A DNA stretch of 39,733 nt from Lachnospiraceae bacterium UBA7729. GTDB taxonomy: Bacteria > Bacillota > Clostridia > Lachnospirales > Lachnospiraceae. This document shows, piece after piece, positions 8,514 through 15,657 of this stretch. The stretch covers positions 1-39,733 of the forward strand of contig DLFD01000008.1 in assembly GCA_002482005.1 (NCBI GenBank). Reading direction: 5' to 3'. Under the pieces are notes generated by a model. That model saw only the letters and a list, made by a program, of their open reading frames with translations, was not told the origin of the DNA and made no database searches. The first letter of the stretch is position 1, and each line of letters starts with the position of its first letter. Position numbers and translations under genes: made by a program.

Positions 8514-8560
8514 ATCGCATAACCTTTCCGGTGTCTTTTGTTTATCTTGTATAAACATAT

Positions 8561-8590
8561 TTTATAAGGATGACGGGATCTTATAAATGG
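8561..8590 (-). promoter_or_regulatory. Probable promoter region of the GH5-ABC operon
   Basis: On the minus strand two -10-like boxes, TATAAG (8585-8580) and TATAAA (8566-8561), lie 50-70 bases before the GH5 start. No good -35 is seen, which would fit a promoter needing the YesN activator. A short palindrome, GTTTAT-ACAAG-ATAAAC, follows at 8544-8560. The rest of 8514-8814 shows no gene I can support. Confidence 0.35.
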
Positions 8591-8814
8591 AGAATCCGCG
8601 ACGAAATATGGATTTTTTGCGCCTGTTCTGCCGGGCTTTCCCATGCTCATGCAGAAGCATCTCACCGCTGAGAGTGTTGCCCTTTCGGCTCTCAGACTTT
8701 CCCTCGTGCAGGCAGAAACGTCAGATGTGACTGTCAGACTTGTTCGGAACACGCTGCCTTCAGCGTTTCAGAAATTTTCCGACAGTTCGGGACGTGCCGC
8801 ATCTTCTCGCGCTG

Positions 8815-8844
8815 AAAAAAGCAGCCGGGTCTTCCCCCGACTGC
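8815..8844 (-). terminator. Intrinsic terminator, second in series after tRNA-Thr
   Basis: Minus strand: GCAGTCGGG, loop GGAAGA, CCCGGCTGC (9 bp with one G-T pair), followed by six T. It lies about 100 bases beyond the first tRNA-Thr terminator. No gene is recognisable between the two. Confidence 0.85.
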
Positions 8845-8942
8845 CTTCATCTTCATAGCCCGTTTTCTTTTTCATTGCTTGATGCGTGTGCCAGGTGCCC
8901 TTTTGAACCAAATTCCCCATGCCTATTACATAGGCCCCACCA

Positions 8943-8990
8943 TAAAATAAAAACCCGCTCATCTCCTCTTCTTTCAAGGAAATAAGCGGG
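8943..8990 (-). terminator. Intrinsic terminator of tRNA-Thr
   Basis: Minus strand: CCCGCTTAT pairs with ATGAGCGGG (one G-T pair), with further pairing of TTCCTT and AGGAG inside, then TTTTTATTTT. It begins 10 bases after the tRNA 3' end. Confidence 0.9.
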
Positions 8991-9000
8991 TCTTCTGATG

Positions 9001-9073
<73 letters not shown>

Positions 9074-9076
9074 ACA

Positions 9077-9137
9077 CTGCGCTGCCCCGGAAGAAAGGGA
9101 GATGATCATGTATGTCCCAGTTCCCCCGGCAACGCAG
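9077..9137 (-). other. Leader stem in front of tRNA-Thr
   Basis: CTGCGCTGCC (9077-9086) and GGCAACGCAG (9128-9137) can form a 10-bp stem (one G-T pair) spanning the short leader between the promoter and the tRNA 5' end. It may shape precursor processing. This is visible pairing only. Confidence 0.4.
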
Positions 9138-9140
9138 TTC

Positions 9141-9169
9141 ATTATATAGGCTGAGAGCTGAATTTGCAA
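9141..9169 (-). promoter_or_regulatory. Promoter of tRNA-Thr
   Basis: Minus strand: -35 TTGCAA (9169-9164), spacer of exactly 17, -10 TATAAT (9146-9141). The start point would be near 9134, giving a leader of about 60 bases before the tRNA. Confidence 0.85.
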
Positions 9170-9266
9170 GCCTTATTTTTCTATAATGCCTTGACAGCCT
9201 TATTTTTCCATAATGCCTGACAGTCTTATTTTTCCGTTATGTCTGACAGTCCTGTTTTTCCGTCAT
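9170..9266. repeat. Tandem repeat, three units of 26-27 bp plus a partial fourth
   Basis: Units lie at 9170-9196, 9197-9222, 9223-9248 and 9249-9266 (partial). Each has the shape G(C/T)C(T)TATTTTTC, then (C/T)(A/G)(T)(A)ATG, then (C/T)CTGACA. The units diverge more with distance from the tRNA promoter. They fill the gap between the xdhD 3' end and the tRNA-Thr promoter, directly abutting the -35 box. Confidence 0.85.
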
Positions 9267-9329
9267 CCTCCGGTTCTTGCCGGCAGATCTCCTTGAAGGA
9301 ACGTCAGCTCTTCTTCCGCATCGGTCAGG

Positions 9330-12215
9330 TTATCGGATCCTTCCCAGTTTCCTTAAGACCTTCTCCGGTGTCATCGGCCAGCTGTCCATCCAGACACCGA
9401 CTGCATCGTGGATCGCGATGCCGATCGCAGGCGCCGCTCCATTGCAGGCGATCTCGGAGATGGATTTGGCTCCGAACGGCCCATACTGGTCGTTCACATC
9501 GATCAGGACTGCCTTGAAGTCATCCGGCTGTTCCCAGATCATCGGGACTCCGTAGTCCGTCATATTACTGTTGAGGCACACTCCATCCTTGTCAAGGATC
9601 ATCCCCTCATAGAGGGTGTGCCCGATCGACTTGAGTGCCGCGCCGTACATCTGGCAGAGCGCCAGCTCGGGGTTGATCGGAGTACCTGCATCCTGAAGCG
9701 CATAGAACTTCTGTACTCTGATCTCGCCTGTTCTCACATTGACTGCTGCCTGAGCGAAATGTGCCCCATAAGGCACGGACGACGCGTTCGTCACGAAATT
9801 TCCGTGTGCCACGATCATGCCTCTTCCGGCCCCGCTGCAGACTTCATGAGAAAGGGCTGCATAGGTAAGGACCTTGCCGGTCTTCTTCGAGAAGACTTCT
9901 CCCGGCATCCTCACATCAAGATCTTCCTGATCTTCTCCCATCTGCAGTGCAGCTTCCTTCAGCACTCCCTCTTTCAGCTTCTGCGCAGCATCCAGAGCCG
10001 CATTGCCGCTGAAGAATGTTCCCGAGGACGCATAGGATCCCGTATCGAATGCCGCCGAATCCGTATCTCCGGAGAGCACCGAGATATGCTCCAGAGGCAT
10101 GCACATGACCTCACTCACGATCTTTGCACAGACTGTGTCAAGGCCGGTCCCGATGTCAGCGCAGCCTGAATTGAGGATGACGGTTCCGTCAGTCTCCATC
10201 TTGGCGATGGCTTCCGCATGGTCCAGTCCCGGAAGGCCGCTGCCCTGCATGATCATCGCAAAACCCTTGCCGATCTTCCAGTCAGGATCAGGAGACTGTT
10301 CCTTCACACCCCACCGGATCATATCGCAGCCTTTCAGGATCGCCTCCCTGAGACCGCAGGATCCGACCGGAACCACATTTCCTTCCCGTCCTTCTCCGAG
10401 ACCCTTCAGGATATCCAGCCGGTATCCGGTCTCGACATGGTTCTTCAGGACCATCTCCTTATAGTCGCAGCCGAGTCTGTCAGCCAGCTCCGCCATCGCC
10501 ATCATCAGAGCATAATTGCCCTTCGGCGTGCCGTAGCCCTGATAAGCGCCTGCCGGCGGGGTATTGGTGTAGTAGACCTTCAGGTCGTAAGCCATATTCG
10601 GACACTTGAACAGCGGCAGCGTCTTGGAGCAGCTGTTCATGGGAACCGTCAGACAGTGGTTTCCGTAAGGGCCGGTGTTGGCCCTGACTTCCAGGAAGAT
10701 TCCTGTGATGGTTCCGTCCTTTTTTCCGGACATCTTTACCCTCATCCTCATCGGATGGCGGGTCGAGTTCGCGATAAACTCTTCCTCTCTGGTATTCCTG
10801 CAGTAGACCGGACGTCCGGTGATGTATGCCGCATAGGCGGTGACATCCTCGATCAGGATATCCTGCTTTGCTCCATATCCGCCGCCGACCCTGGTCTTCA
10901 CGACATGGATCTGATTCTCCGGAAGCCCGGTGACCCAGCCGACGATCCTGCGGACATGATAAGGCACCTGGGTGGAAGCATAGACAGTAAGCCTTCCTCC
11001 CTCCATCCTTGCAAAGCAGACATGCGGCTCAAGCGGAGCATGCTGGATCTGGCTGGTCTGGTAGGTTCTCTCAACGACCGCATCCGCCTCCGCAAATGCT
11101 TTTTCCACATCTCCGATCCCGCCGCTGTTGGATGCGGCTACATTGTGATGGATATCCGCTCCGAGCGGGAACTGGTAGATGACCTTGCCCTCTCTCGGGT
11201 CTGCCGATGCCTTCGCATTGTATTCGTCAAGGTCCGCAGGAGCTCCCGCCCGGTATTCCACCGGTCCGTCATGAACAAGCGGGGCGCCGTCGGCCATAGC
11301 TTCTTCGACAGTCAGCACAGGCTTCAGCACTTCGTACCCGACCTTGATGAGGCTCTTTGCCTTCTCGGCCGCCTCCATGGTCTCGGCGACAACGCCCGCG
11401 ACACGGTCTCCTGCATGGCGGACTTTCCAGTTGAAGAGTCTCCTGTCATGGGGCGATGGCTCCGGATTGCCCTGACCTGCCTGCATGTAGTAGATGTCCG
11501 GGCAGTTTGCTGCCGTAATGATCTTTATGACTCCGGGCACTTTTTCCGCCTCGGAGGTATCGATGGACCTGATATAGGCACTTGCATAAGGAGACCTCAG
11601 CATGACCATATAGCAGGTATCCGGAGAGACATAGTCTTCCACGAATGCCCTCTGCCCGGTCACAAGTGCCGGTCCGTCCACCTTGCCGTCCGGGGTTCCG
11701 ATCTCCCTGAGGTTCTCGCGGAACTTCGGCGCCGTCTTCGACACATAGTGGCCCGTCTTTCTCTTCTCCTGTACCAGCCGGACAGCCAGGTAGTAGTGTT
11801 CATAGGAAGCATCACGGATATAGAGGCCGGAAAGGGCATCCTTGATCTCCTCCCTGGACGGGGCCGGATTCTTCTCCAGAAGCCATGTAAGAAGCAGAGC
11901 TGCTGCCGGAGCGTTGTAAGCGCTCTGCACGACGCCGGCATCGATCATCGCCTGCTGCACATCCGTAAGATGCCTCAGATCTCCGAGCCCGTCCGGCGTC
12001 AGGATCGTGCATCCGTCCGCTTCTGCAGCGATCATCAGATTCGCGTAGACGGGAGTCCCGTCCACCAGAACGGTGTCGCTGCCGCAGAATCCTTCTCCGT
12101 CATCAGAATCTCTTACGCAGACGTGCCCCGCTGAGACCAGAAGCTCTCTCAGACTCATCATGGGATCTACATCAAAAGTTCTCGGTACCTGGTTGATCAC
12201 ACAGGATATCTTCAT
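9330..12215 (-). CDS. xdhD: XdhD-like molybdenum hydroxylase large subunit, degenerate Fe-S domain
   Basis: Xanthine dehydrogenase-family protein, 961 residues, resembling E. coli XdhD (a putative hypoxanthine oxidase subunit). Residues 1-155 align with the fused [2Fe-2S] domain but the ligands are nearly all replaced: only C44 of the CGxC motif remains (CGSD), the CGFC motif is SAYN at 98-101, and the CRC motif is IRD at 133-135. The molybdopterin domains follow, with VGGGYGAKQDI, AYQGYGTPKGN and the C-terminal GPFGAKSISEIACNGAAPAI, whose Glu matches the family's catalytic base. It overlaps the ygfM stop by ATGA. Role inferred: hydroxylation of a purine or similar N-heterocycle in the cytoplasm. 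How electrons pass from molybdenum to FAD without the clusters is unclear. Confidence 0.9.
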   Translation of the reverse strand: MKISCVINQVPRTFDVDPMMSLRELLVSAGHVCVRDSDDGEGFCGSDTVLVDGTPVYANLMIAAEADGCTILTPDGLGDLRHLTDVQQAMIDAGVVQSAYNAPAAALLLTWLLEKNPAPSREEIKDALSGLYIRDASYEHYYLAVRLVQEKRKTGHYVSKTAPKFRENLREIGTPDGKVDGPALVTGQRAFVEDYVSPDTCYMVMLRSPYASAYIRSIDTSEAEKVPGVIKIITAANCPDIYYMQAGQGNPEPSPHDRRLFNWKVRHAGDRVAGVVAETMEAAEKAKSLIKVGYEVLKPVLTVEEAMADGAPLVHDGPVEYRAGAPADLDEYNAKASADPREGKVIYQFPLGADIHHNVAASNSGGIGDVEKAFAEADAVVERTYQTSQIQHAPLEPHVCFARMEGGRLTVYASTQVPYHVRRIVGWVTGLPENQIHVVKTRVGGGYGAKQDILIEDVTAYAAYITGRPVYCRNTREEEFIANSTRHPMRMRVKMSGKKDGTITGIFLEVRANTGPYGNHCLTVPMNSCSKTLPLFKCPNMAYDLKVYYTNTPPAGAYQGYGTPKGNYALMMAMAELADRLGCDYKEMVLKNHVETGYRLDILKGLGEGREGNVVPVGSCGLREAILKGCDMIRWGVKEQSPDPDWKIGKGFAMIMQGSGLPGLDHAEAIAKMETDGTVILNSGCADIGTGLDTVCAKIVSEVMCMPLEHISVLSGDTDSAAFDTGSYASSGTFFSGNAALDAAQKLKEGVLKEAALQMGEDQEDLDVRMPGEVFSKKTGKVLTYAALSHEVCSGAGRGMIVAHGNFVTNASSVPYGAHFAQAAVNVRTGEIRVQKFYALQDAGTPINPELALCQMYGAALKSIGHTLYEGMILDKDGVCLNSNMTDYGVPMIWEQPDDFKAVLIDVNDQYGPFGAKSISEIACNGAAPAIGIAIHDAVGVWMDSWPMTPEKVLRKLGRIR

Positions 12216-13063
12216 ACGTCAGACACCTCCTCTCCGCGATCCTCCTGCAAAGACCGGTAAAGATCCGTCAGGGTGACGCCAAGCAGATACCTTTTGTAAG
12301 CCTGGCTTCCGAAGATATCATCCGGGATATCAAGGCCATTCCAGCTATCGGCAAAGTCCGCAAGGATCTTCCCGGGATCCGCAGAATCGTTCATCTCTTC
12401 CGAAAGTTCCTTCAGGAAGAAGACACCCGAATTCTTCACACTGACTCCGATCCGGACCTTCCCGTCCACGATTCCCATTGCAGCCGTCAGGAAGGAATGG
12501 CTCTCAGCTGTATTGGCATATCTCTTTGAGACAACCTTCACATCCTCTCTGAGCAGCACTGAAAGAATCAGAGCATTCCGGTAAAGATCCGGTTCCAGCA
12601 GATATCTGCGGATGCAGACCAGCTCCTTCCGTTCCATGGCAAAAGCCCCGTCTCTTCCCCTCTCCCCATCTGCCATCAGGAGCACCAGCTTCGCATGGGC
12701 CGCAATCAGGACCGCTGCCAGATAAGAATCATCCCTTATGAGGGCGATATTACCTCCTATGGTCGCCATATTTCTTTTTGTTCCGGACGCCATATACCGG
12801 ATCGCCTTACGAAAATATTCCGGGACAGCAGACGACCTCAGAGCCTCCGCGAATGTCGTCATGGCTCCGATCTTTACTGTCTGGTCCTGCTCTTTTGTGA
12901 TTCCCTTCAGTCCTTCTGTATTCTTCAGCATGATCAGACGATCAGCATGCACGGACGAACCATGCCTCAGGATCTCTGTTCCGCCGGCAAGAAAGGCAGC
13001 GGATGGCGTTTTCAGAGAAACCGCCTCGCTGGCCGAACGTGGCGAATAAAGTTCTGCGTTCAT
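12212..13063 (-). CDS. ygfM: YgfM-like FAD-binding subunit of molybdenum hydroxylase
   Basis: FAD-carrying subunit (CoxM/XdhB family), 283 residues. FAD-binding motifs are FLAGGTEIL near residues 25-33 and ATIGGNIALI near 100-109, with the C-terminal CO-dehydrogenase-flavoprotein-like part at about 165-270. In the family this subunit takes electrons from the Fe-S clusters and hands them to an acceptor. It is coupled to xdhD by a 4-base overlap. The start at 13063 is set by AAAGGAGG 8 bases upstream; an upstream in-frame ATG lacks one. A weak promoter (TGCCAA, 17, TATCAT near 13084-13112) lies before it. No molybdenum cofactor or purine-pathway genes are adjacent. Confidence 0.87.
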   Translation of the reverse strand: MNAELYSPRSASEAVSLKTPSAAFLAGGTEILRHGSSVHADRLIMLKNTEGLKGITKEQDQTVKIGAMTTFAEALRSSAVPEYFRKAIRYMASGTKRNMATIGGNIALIRDDSYLAAVLIAAHAKLVLLMADGERGRDGAFAMERKELVCIRRYLLEPDLYRNALILSVLLREDVKVVSKRYANTAESHSFLTAAMGIVDGKVRIGVSVKNSGVFFLKELSEEMNDSADPGKILADFADSWNGLDIPDDIFGSQAYKRYLLGVTLTDLYRSLQEDRGEEVSDV

Positions 13064-13160
13064 GATCCTGCCTCCTTTCAGATATTCTCCATGTGTTTTC
13101 ATGATATCACAAAAAAAGTTTGGTTGGCAGTAATCTTGTTTAAAACTGTCTGAAAATGGA

Positions 13161-13216
13161 TATCCGGATCACTTTTCAAAATCTATTGTATCCGGATCAC
13201 TTTTCAAAATCTATTG
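13161..13216. repeat. Perfect 28-bp tandem duplication
   Basis: Positions 13161-13188 and 13189-13216 are identical. Each unit begins TATCCGGATCAC and ends AATCTATTG. It lies between ygfM (minus) and tRNA-Pro (plus), and its right edge touches the tRNA-Pro -35 box. An exact duplicate in spacer DNA implies a recent event or selection. Confidence 0.97.
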
Positions 13217-13245
13217 TTTCCAAAACGCGGATTCCGTTATATAAT
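13217..13245 (+). promoter_or_regulatory. Promoter of tRNA-Pro
   Basis: -10 TATAAT (13240-13245) with a 17-base spacer to a weak -35, TTTCCA (13217-13222). The tRNA begins 13 bases after the -10. Confidence 0.65.
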
Positions 13246-13258
13246 AATCTGGTCGTCG

Positions 13259-13332
13259 CGAGGTGTGGCCCAGCTGGATAGGGCGCTGGTCTGGGGGACC
13301 AGAAGTCGTCAGTTCAAGTCTGATCACCTCGA
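13259..13332 (+). tRNA. tRNA-Pro (GGG anticodon)
   Basis: 74-base cloverleaf. Acceptor CGAGGTG pairs perfectly with CACCTCG, D-stem GCCC/GGGC, anticodon stem CTGGT/ACCAG with loop CTGGGGG giving anticodon GGG (reads CCC/CCU), T-stem GTCAG/CTGAT with loop TTCAAGT, discriminator A. Starting with C1 is normal for bacterial tRNA-Pro. CCA is not encoded. Confidence 0.95.
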
Positions 13333-13336
13333 CGAA

Positions 13337-13370
13337 AAAACCGGACGGTCTCCCGTCCGGTTTTCTTTTT
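13337..13370. terminator. Bidirectional terminator of tRNA-Pro and the nucleotidyltransferase operon
   Basis: AAAACCGGACGG (13337-13348), loop TCTC, CCGTCCGGTTTT (13353-13364): a perfect 12-bp stem with A-tract before and T-rich tract after, so it works in both directions. It starts 5 bases after tRNA-Pro and lies 62 bases beyond the convergent nucleotidyltransferase stop. Confidence 0.93.
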
Positions 13371-13396
13371 CCCGGTTTTCTTTTTCCCGGTTTTCT
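13357..13396. repeat. 15-bp tandem repeat at the terminator tail
   Basis: The unit CCGGTTTTCTTTTTC starts at 13357, 13372 and 13387 (third copy partial). The first copy is the 3' arm and T-tract of the tRNA-Pro terminator, so the terminator tail appears to have been copied by slippage. Confidence 0.9.
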
Positions 13397-13425
13397 GTGC
13401 CATGCTCTTTCTGCCGCGCAGGCAT

Positions 13426-14373
13426 TCATCCCCAGAGGCGCCGGGGATATTCTCCTGCTTCGACCAGCTTCCGGAAGTTCTCCTTTACCGAAGGGACATC
13501 TTCCTGGTAGGTGACACCGAACCATCTGTCATGGATCGGCAGGACATCGATCATCGCTTCCTGTCCTTCAAGCAGGTCTCCCACGATCGTAGGAAGAAGA
13601 TATTCACATGTCATCTCCCTGTCCGTTCCGATATTAGATTGCAGAAATACCGGGAACCCTTCCTTCAGTACATCGATGAAATCCGGCATAAAGCCCCACA
13701 TGTTCATGGAGACCGGTGTCTCCGGGTCCAGTGCTTTCAGGGTACCGCCTTCATAGAGTACCGCAGCGCCGCCCATATAGCGGATGATATTATGTGTCTC
13801 GACGATCCGCTCAAGCCTTCCTTCTTCATCGACCTGACAGAGACCGCGGGTCACTCCACCGTTATCCGAAAGTGTATTGTTCAGGACAAACCCCGCCATA
13901 CAGATCCTGTGAGGCTGATGGACGGATGTCCGCTCCGGACACCTGATCAGATAATCATGGATCTTCCGGAAAGCCGACTTCCCATAGTAGTCGTCGGCAT
14001 TGATGACACAGAACGGTTCGCTTATGACATCTCTGGCCGCAAGAACAGCCTGACCGGTCCCCCAGGGCTTCACACGTCCCTCCGGGTAACGGAATCCGTC
14101 CGGCAGATCATCTCTCTCCTGAAAGACATATTCCACCTCGGTCTTCTTCTCCATCCTGTTCCCGATGATCCTGCGGAAGTCCTCTGCGATGTCTTTCCTC
14201 AGGACAAAGACTACCTTGTCGAATCCTGCCGCGATTGCATCATAGACCGAATAATCCATGATGATCTCCCCGTCCGGTCCGAAGGATGTCAGCTGTTTGA
14301 TCCCCTGGCCGAACCTGCTGCCGATCCCCGCAGCCATGATCAGCAATGTTGTTTTTCTGTTTTCCTCAGACAT
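13426..14373 (-). CDS. Sugar-phosphate nucleotidyltransferase (NTP_transferase family)
   Basis: Cytoplasmic nucleotidyltransferase of the Rossmann-like NTP_transferase family, about 315 residues. The N-terminal nucleotide-binding signature is LLIMAAGIGSRFG, followed by the KQL substrate-side motif and PDGEIIMDYSVYDAI. WGTGQAVLAA and the metal-binding INADDYYG are present. It would join a sugar phosphate to a nucleotide; the sugar is not known. The ATG at 14373 has GAGGG 9 bases upstream and fits the family N-terminus; another ATG at 14400, directly after the DUF3783 stop, is possible (324 residues). It is the last gene of a four-gene set and ends before a bidirectional terminator. Confidence 0.85.
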   Translation of the reverse strand: MSEENRKTTLLIMAAGIGSRFGQGIKQLTSFGPDGEIIMDYSVYDAIAAGFDKVVFVLRKDIAEDFRRIIGNRMEKKTEVEYVFQERDDLPDGFRYPEGRVKPWGTGQAVLAARDVISEPFCVINADDYYGKSAFRKIHDYLIRCPERTSVHQPHRICMAGFVLNNTLSDNGGVTRGLCQVDEEGRLERIVETHNIIRYMGGAAVLYEGGTLKALDPETPVSMNMWGFMPDFIDVLKEGFPVFLQSNIGTDREMTCEYLLPTIVGDLLEGQEAMIDVLPIHDRWFGVTYQEDVPSVKENFRKLVEAGEYPRRLWG

Positions 14374-14400
14374 TGTATGACCCTCGCTTTCTAACAGCAT

Positions 14401-14808
14401 CTATCTCTCTTTCATCGCCTGTATTGCGCTTCGTTCTGCTTTCAGTTCCGTCTGCAGCATCTCCCCGCTCCAGAAGCGGTTCTCATCCGTAAGCACCGCC
14501 TTGAGGCCGATCATGAGACCTGCCTCCTTCAGTGCAGACAGAAAACTTCTGAATGTCTGTTCCTGAAATCCTGCCATGACGATCATCTCCTCGTCCATGG
14601 CTGCTGTCTTTCCGTTTCTCCCGCTCCGAAGGGCAGACTCCCGGATGATCTTCATGGGATCGCCTGCTCTGGCAAGGAGTCCCAGCGGGACACTTCCTTC
14701 CGCATCTCCGACAGATACCGTCCTGATCCCGAACGTCTCCGCGACCGCCTTCAGGGCGGCAGTCCTTGCTTCATCCATATGATAGATCAGAAGCACCGCC
14801 TCATTCAT
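14401..14808 (-). CDS. DUF3783 family protein
   Basis: Small cytoplasmic protein, 135 residues from the ATG at 14808. It resembles DUF3783 proteins of Clostridia: a start like EAVLLIYHMDEARTAALKAVAETFGI, then MIVMAGFQEQTFRSFLSALKEAG and GLKAVLTDENRFWSGEMLQTEL. No function is established for the family to my knowledge. A GTG at 14820 overlapping the HAD stop (GTGA) is an alternative; the ATG is preferred because GGGTGA lies about 8 bases before it. It sits between a HAD phosphatase and a nucleotidyltransferase. Confidence 0.78.
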   Translation of the reverse strand: MNEAVLLIYHMDEARTAALKAVAETFGIRTVSVGDAEGSVPLGLLARAGDPMKIIRESALRSGRNGKTAAMDEEMIVMAGFQEQTFRSFLSALKEAGLMIGLKAVLTDENRFWSGEMLQTELKAERSAIQAMKER

Positions 14809-14816
14809 AACTTTAT

Positions 14817-15647
14817 TCACCCTTTCTTCAGCAGAGTCTTAAGCACCCCAAGGACCGCATCATCCTTCATCTCTCCGATCACATGGCGCGCAGCTTTCTT
14901 TGTCTCCTCACGGCCATTCGCGACGCAGTAGCTTTCCGCAGCAAGGCGCAGCATGCCGATATCATTGCCGTTGTCTCCGAATGCGATCGTATCTTCCGGC
15001 GAAAAACCGAGCTGGCCCTGGATCCTCGAAAGAGCGATCCCTTTGTCCGCCCCCAGCGGGACACAGTCGACCCACTTTGCCCCGGCGGTCATGATATTCG
15101 CTTCCTGTCCGTACTGGCTCCGGATCCTCTCCGCGATCGGAGCCGCATCCTCTTCAATATGCAGGGCGACCTTCAGGATCCCTCTTTCATGTCCGGGCTT
15201 TTTCTCAAGATCCTCTCCCTGATAGCACAGCCCGGCAAGGTCCTTCACTTTCTTCAGGCTCATCCGATAGCCGCCGCTCATGCTTCTGATGAAATCCTCG
15301 TCATCACTGTCGGTGCAGACCGCCTCAGGAGTATCCGCGCAGACGAATCCGCCGATCTTCTTCATCTCCGTAAGGACTCTCATATAAAGGCTGTCAGGCA
15401 GGCTCTTCACATCCATCGGGATGCCCCGGCAGGTAACATAGGAACCATTTCCGCACAGAAAGATCACGTCTTTCCACACAGGCTTCAGAAGCAGCCGCAT
15501 ACTGGTATAGTGCCTGCCGCTGGCTGCGACGATCACATTTCCCTCATCATGAAGCTTCTGCAGTACTTCAAAATATTCCGGATTGATCTGAAAAGTCCCC
15601 TCCGGAAGAAGGGTCCCGTCCAGGTCCATCGCGATCAGTTTCCCCAT
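14817..15647 (-). CDS. Cof-type HAD hydrolase
   Basis: Phosphatase of the HAD superfamily, Cof/YbjI (type IIB) group, 276 residues. Motif I is MDLDGTLLPEG with the nucleophile Asp near residue 7; motif II is VAASGRHYTS; the Lys of motif III is in LGADKGIAL; motif IV is IAFGDNGNDIGML. The cap domain fills about 85-190. Such enzymes remove phosphate from sugar phosphates or flavin phosphates in the cytoplasm. The start at 15647 has AAGAGGAT 5 bases upstream; the frame extends further but would overlap the YdcF gene. It lies 10 bases after that gene and is coupled to the DUF3783 gene. Confidence 0.9.
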   Translation of the reverse strand: MGKLIAMDLDGTLLPEGTFQINPEYFEVLQKLHDEGNVIVAASGRHYTSMRLLLKPVWKDVIFLCGNGSYVTCRGIPMDVKSLPDSLYMRVLTEMKKIGGFVCADTPEAVCTDSDDEDFIRSMSGGYRMSLKKVKDLAGLCYQGEDLEKKPGHERGILKVALHIEEDAAPIAERIRSQYGQEANIMTAGAKWVDCVPLGADKGIALSRIQGQLGFSPEDTIAFGDNGNDIGMLRLAAESYCVANGREETKKAARHVIGEMKDDAVLGVLKTLLKKG

Positions 15648-15657
15648 AGATATCCTC

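Noticed and set aside
8884..8910. GTGCCAGGTGCCCTTTTGAACC-like stretch resembling REP sequences linked to RAYT transposases
   Set aside because: Only one imperfect copy, no second palindrome and no transposase nearby; not enough to call a REP or mobile element.
10218..12134. 638-codon open frame on the plus strand opposite xdhD
   Set aside because: Translation is rich in Arg, His and Asp with no recognisable domain; it is antisense to a strongly supported gene.
13211..13525. Minus-strand frame with a GKRKP repeat opposite tRNA-Pro
   Set aside because: The repeat is only the 15-bp DNA repeat of the terminator tail read as protein, and the frame covers the tRNA antisense.
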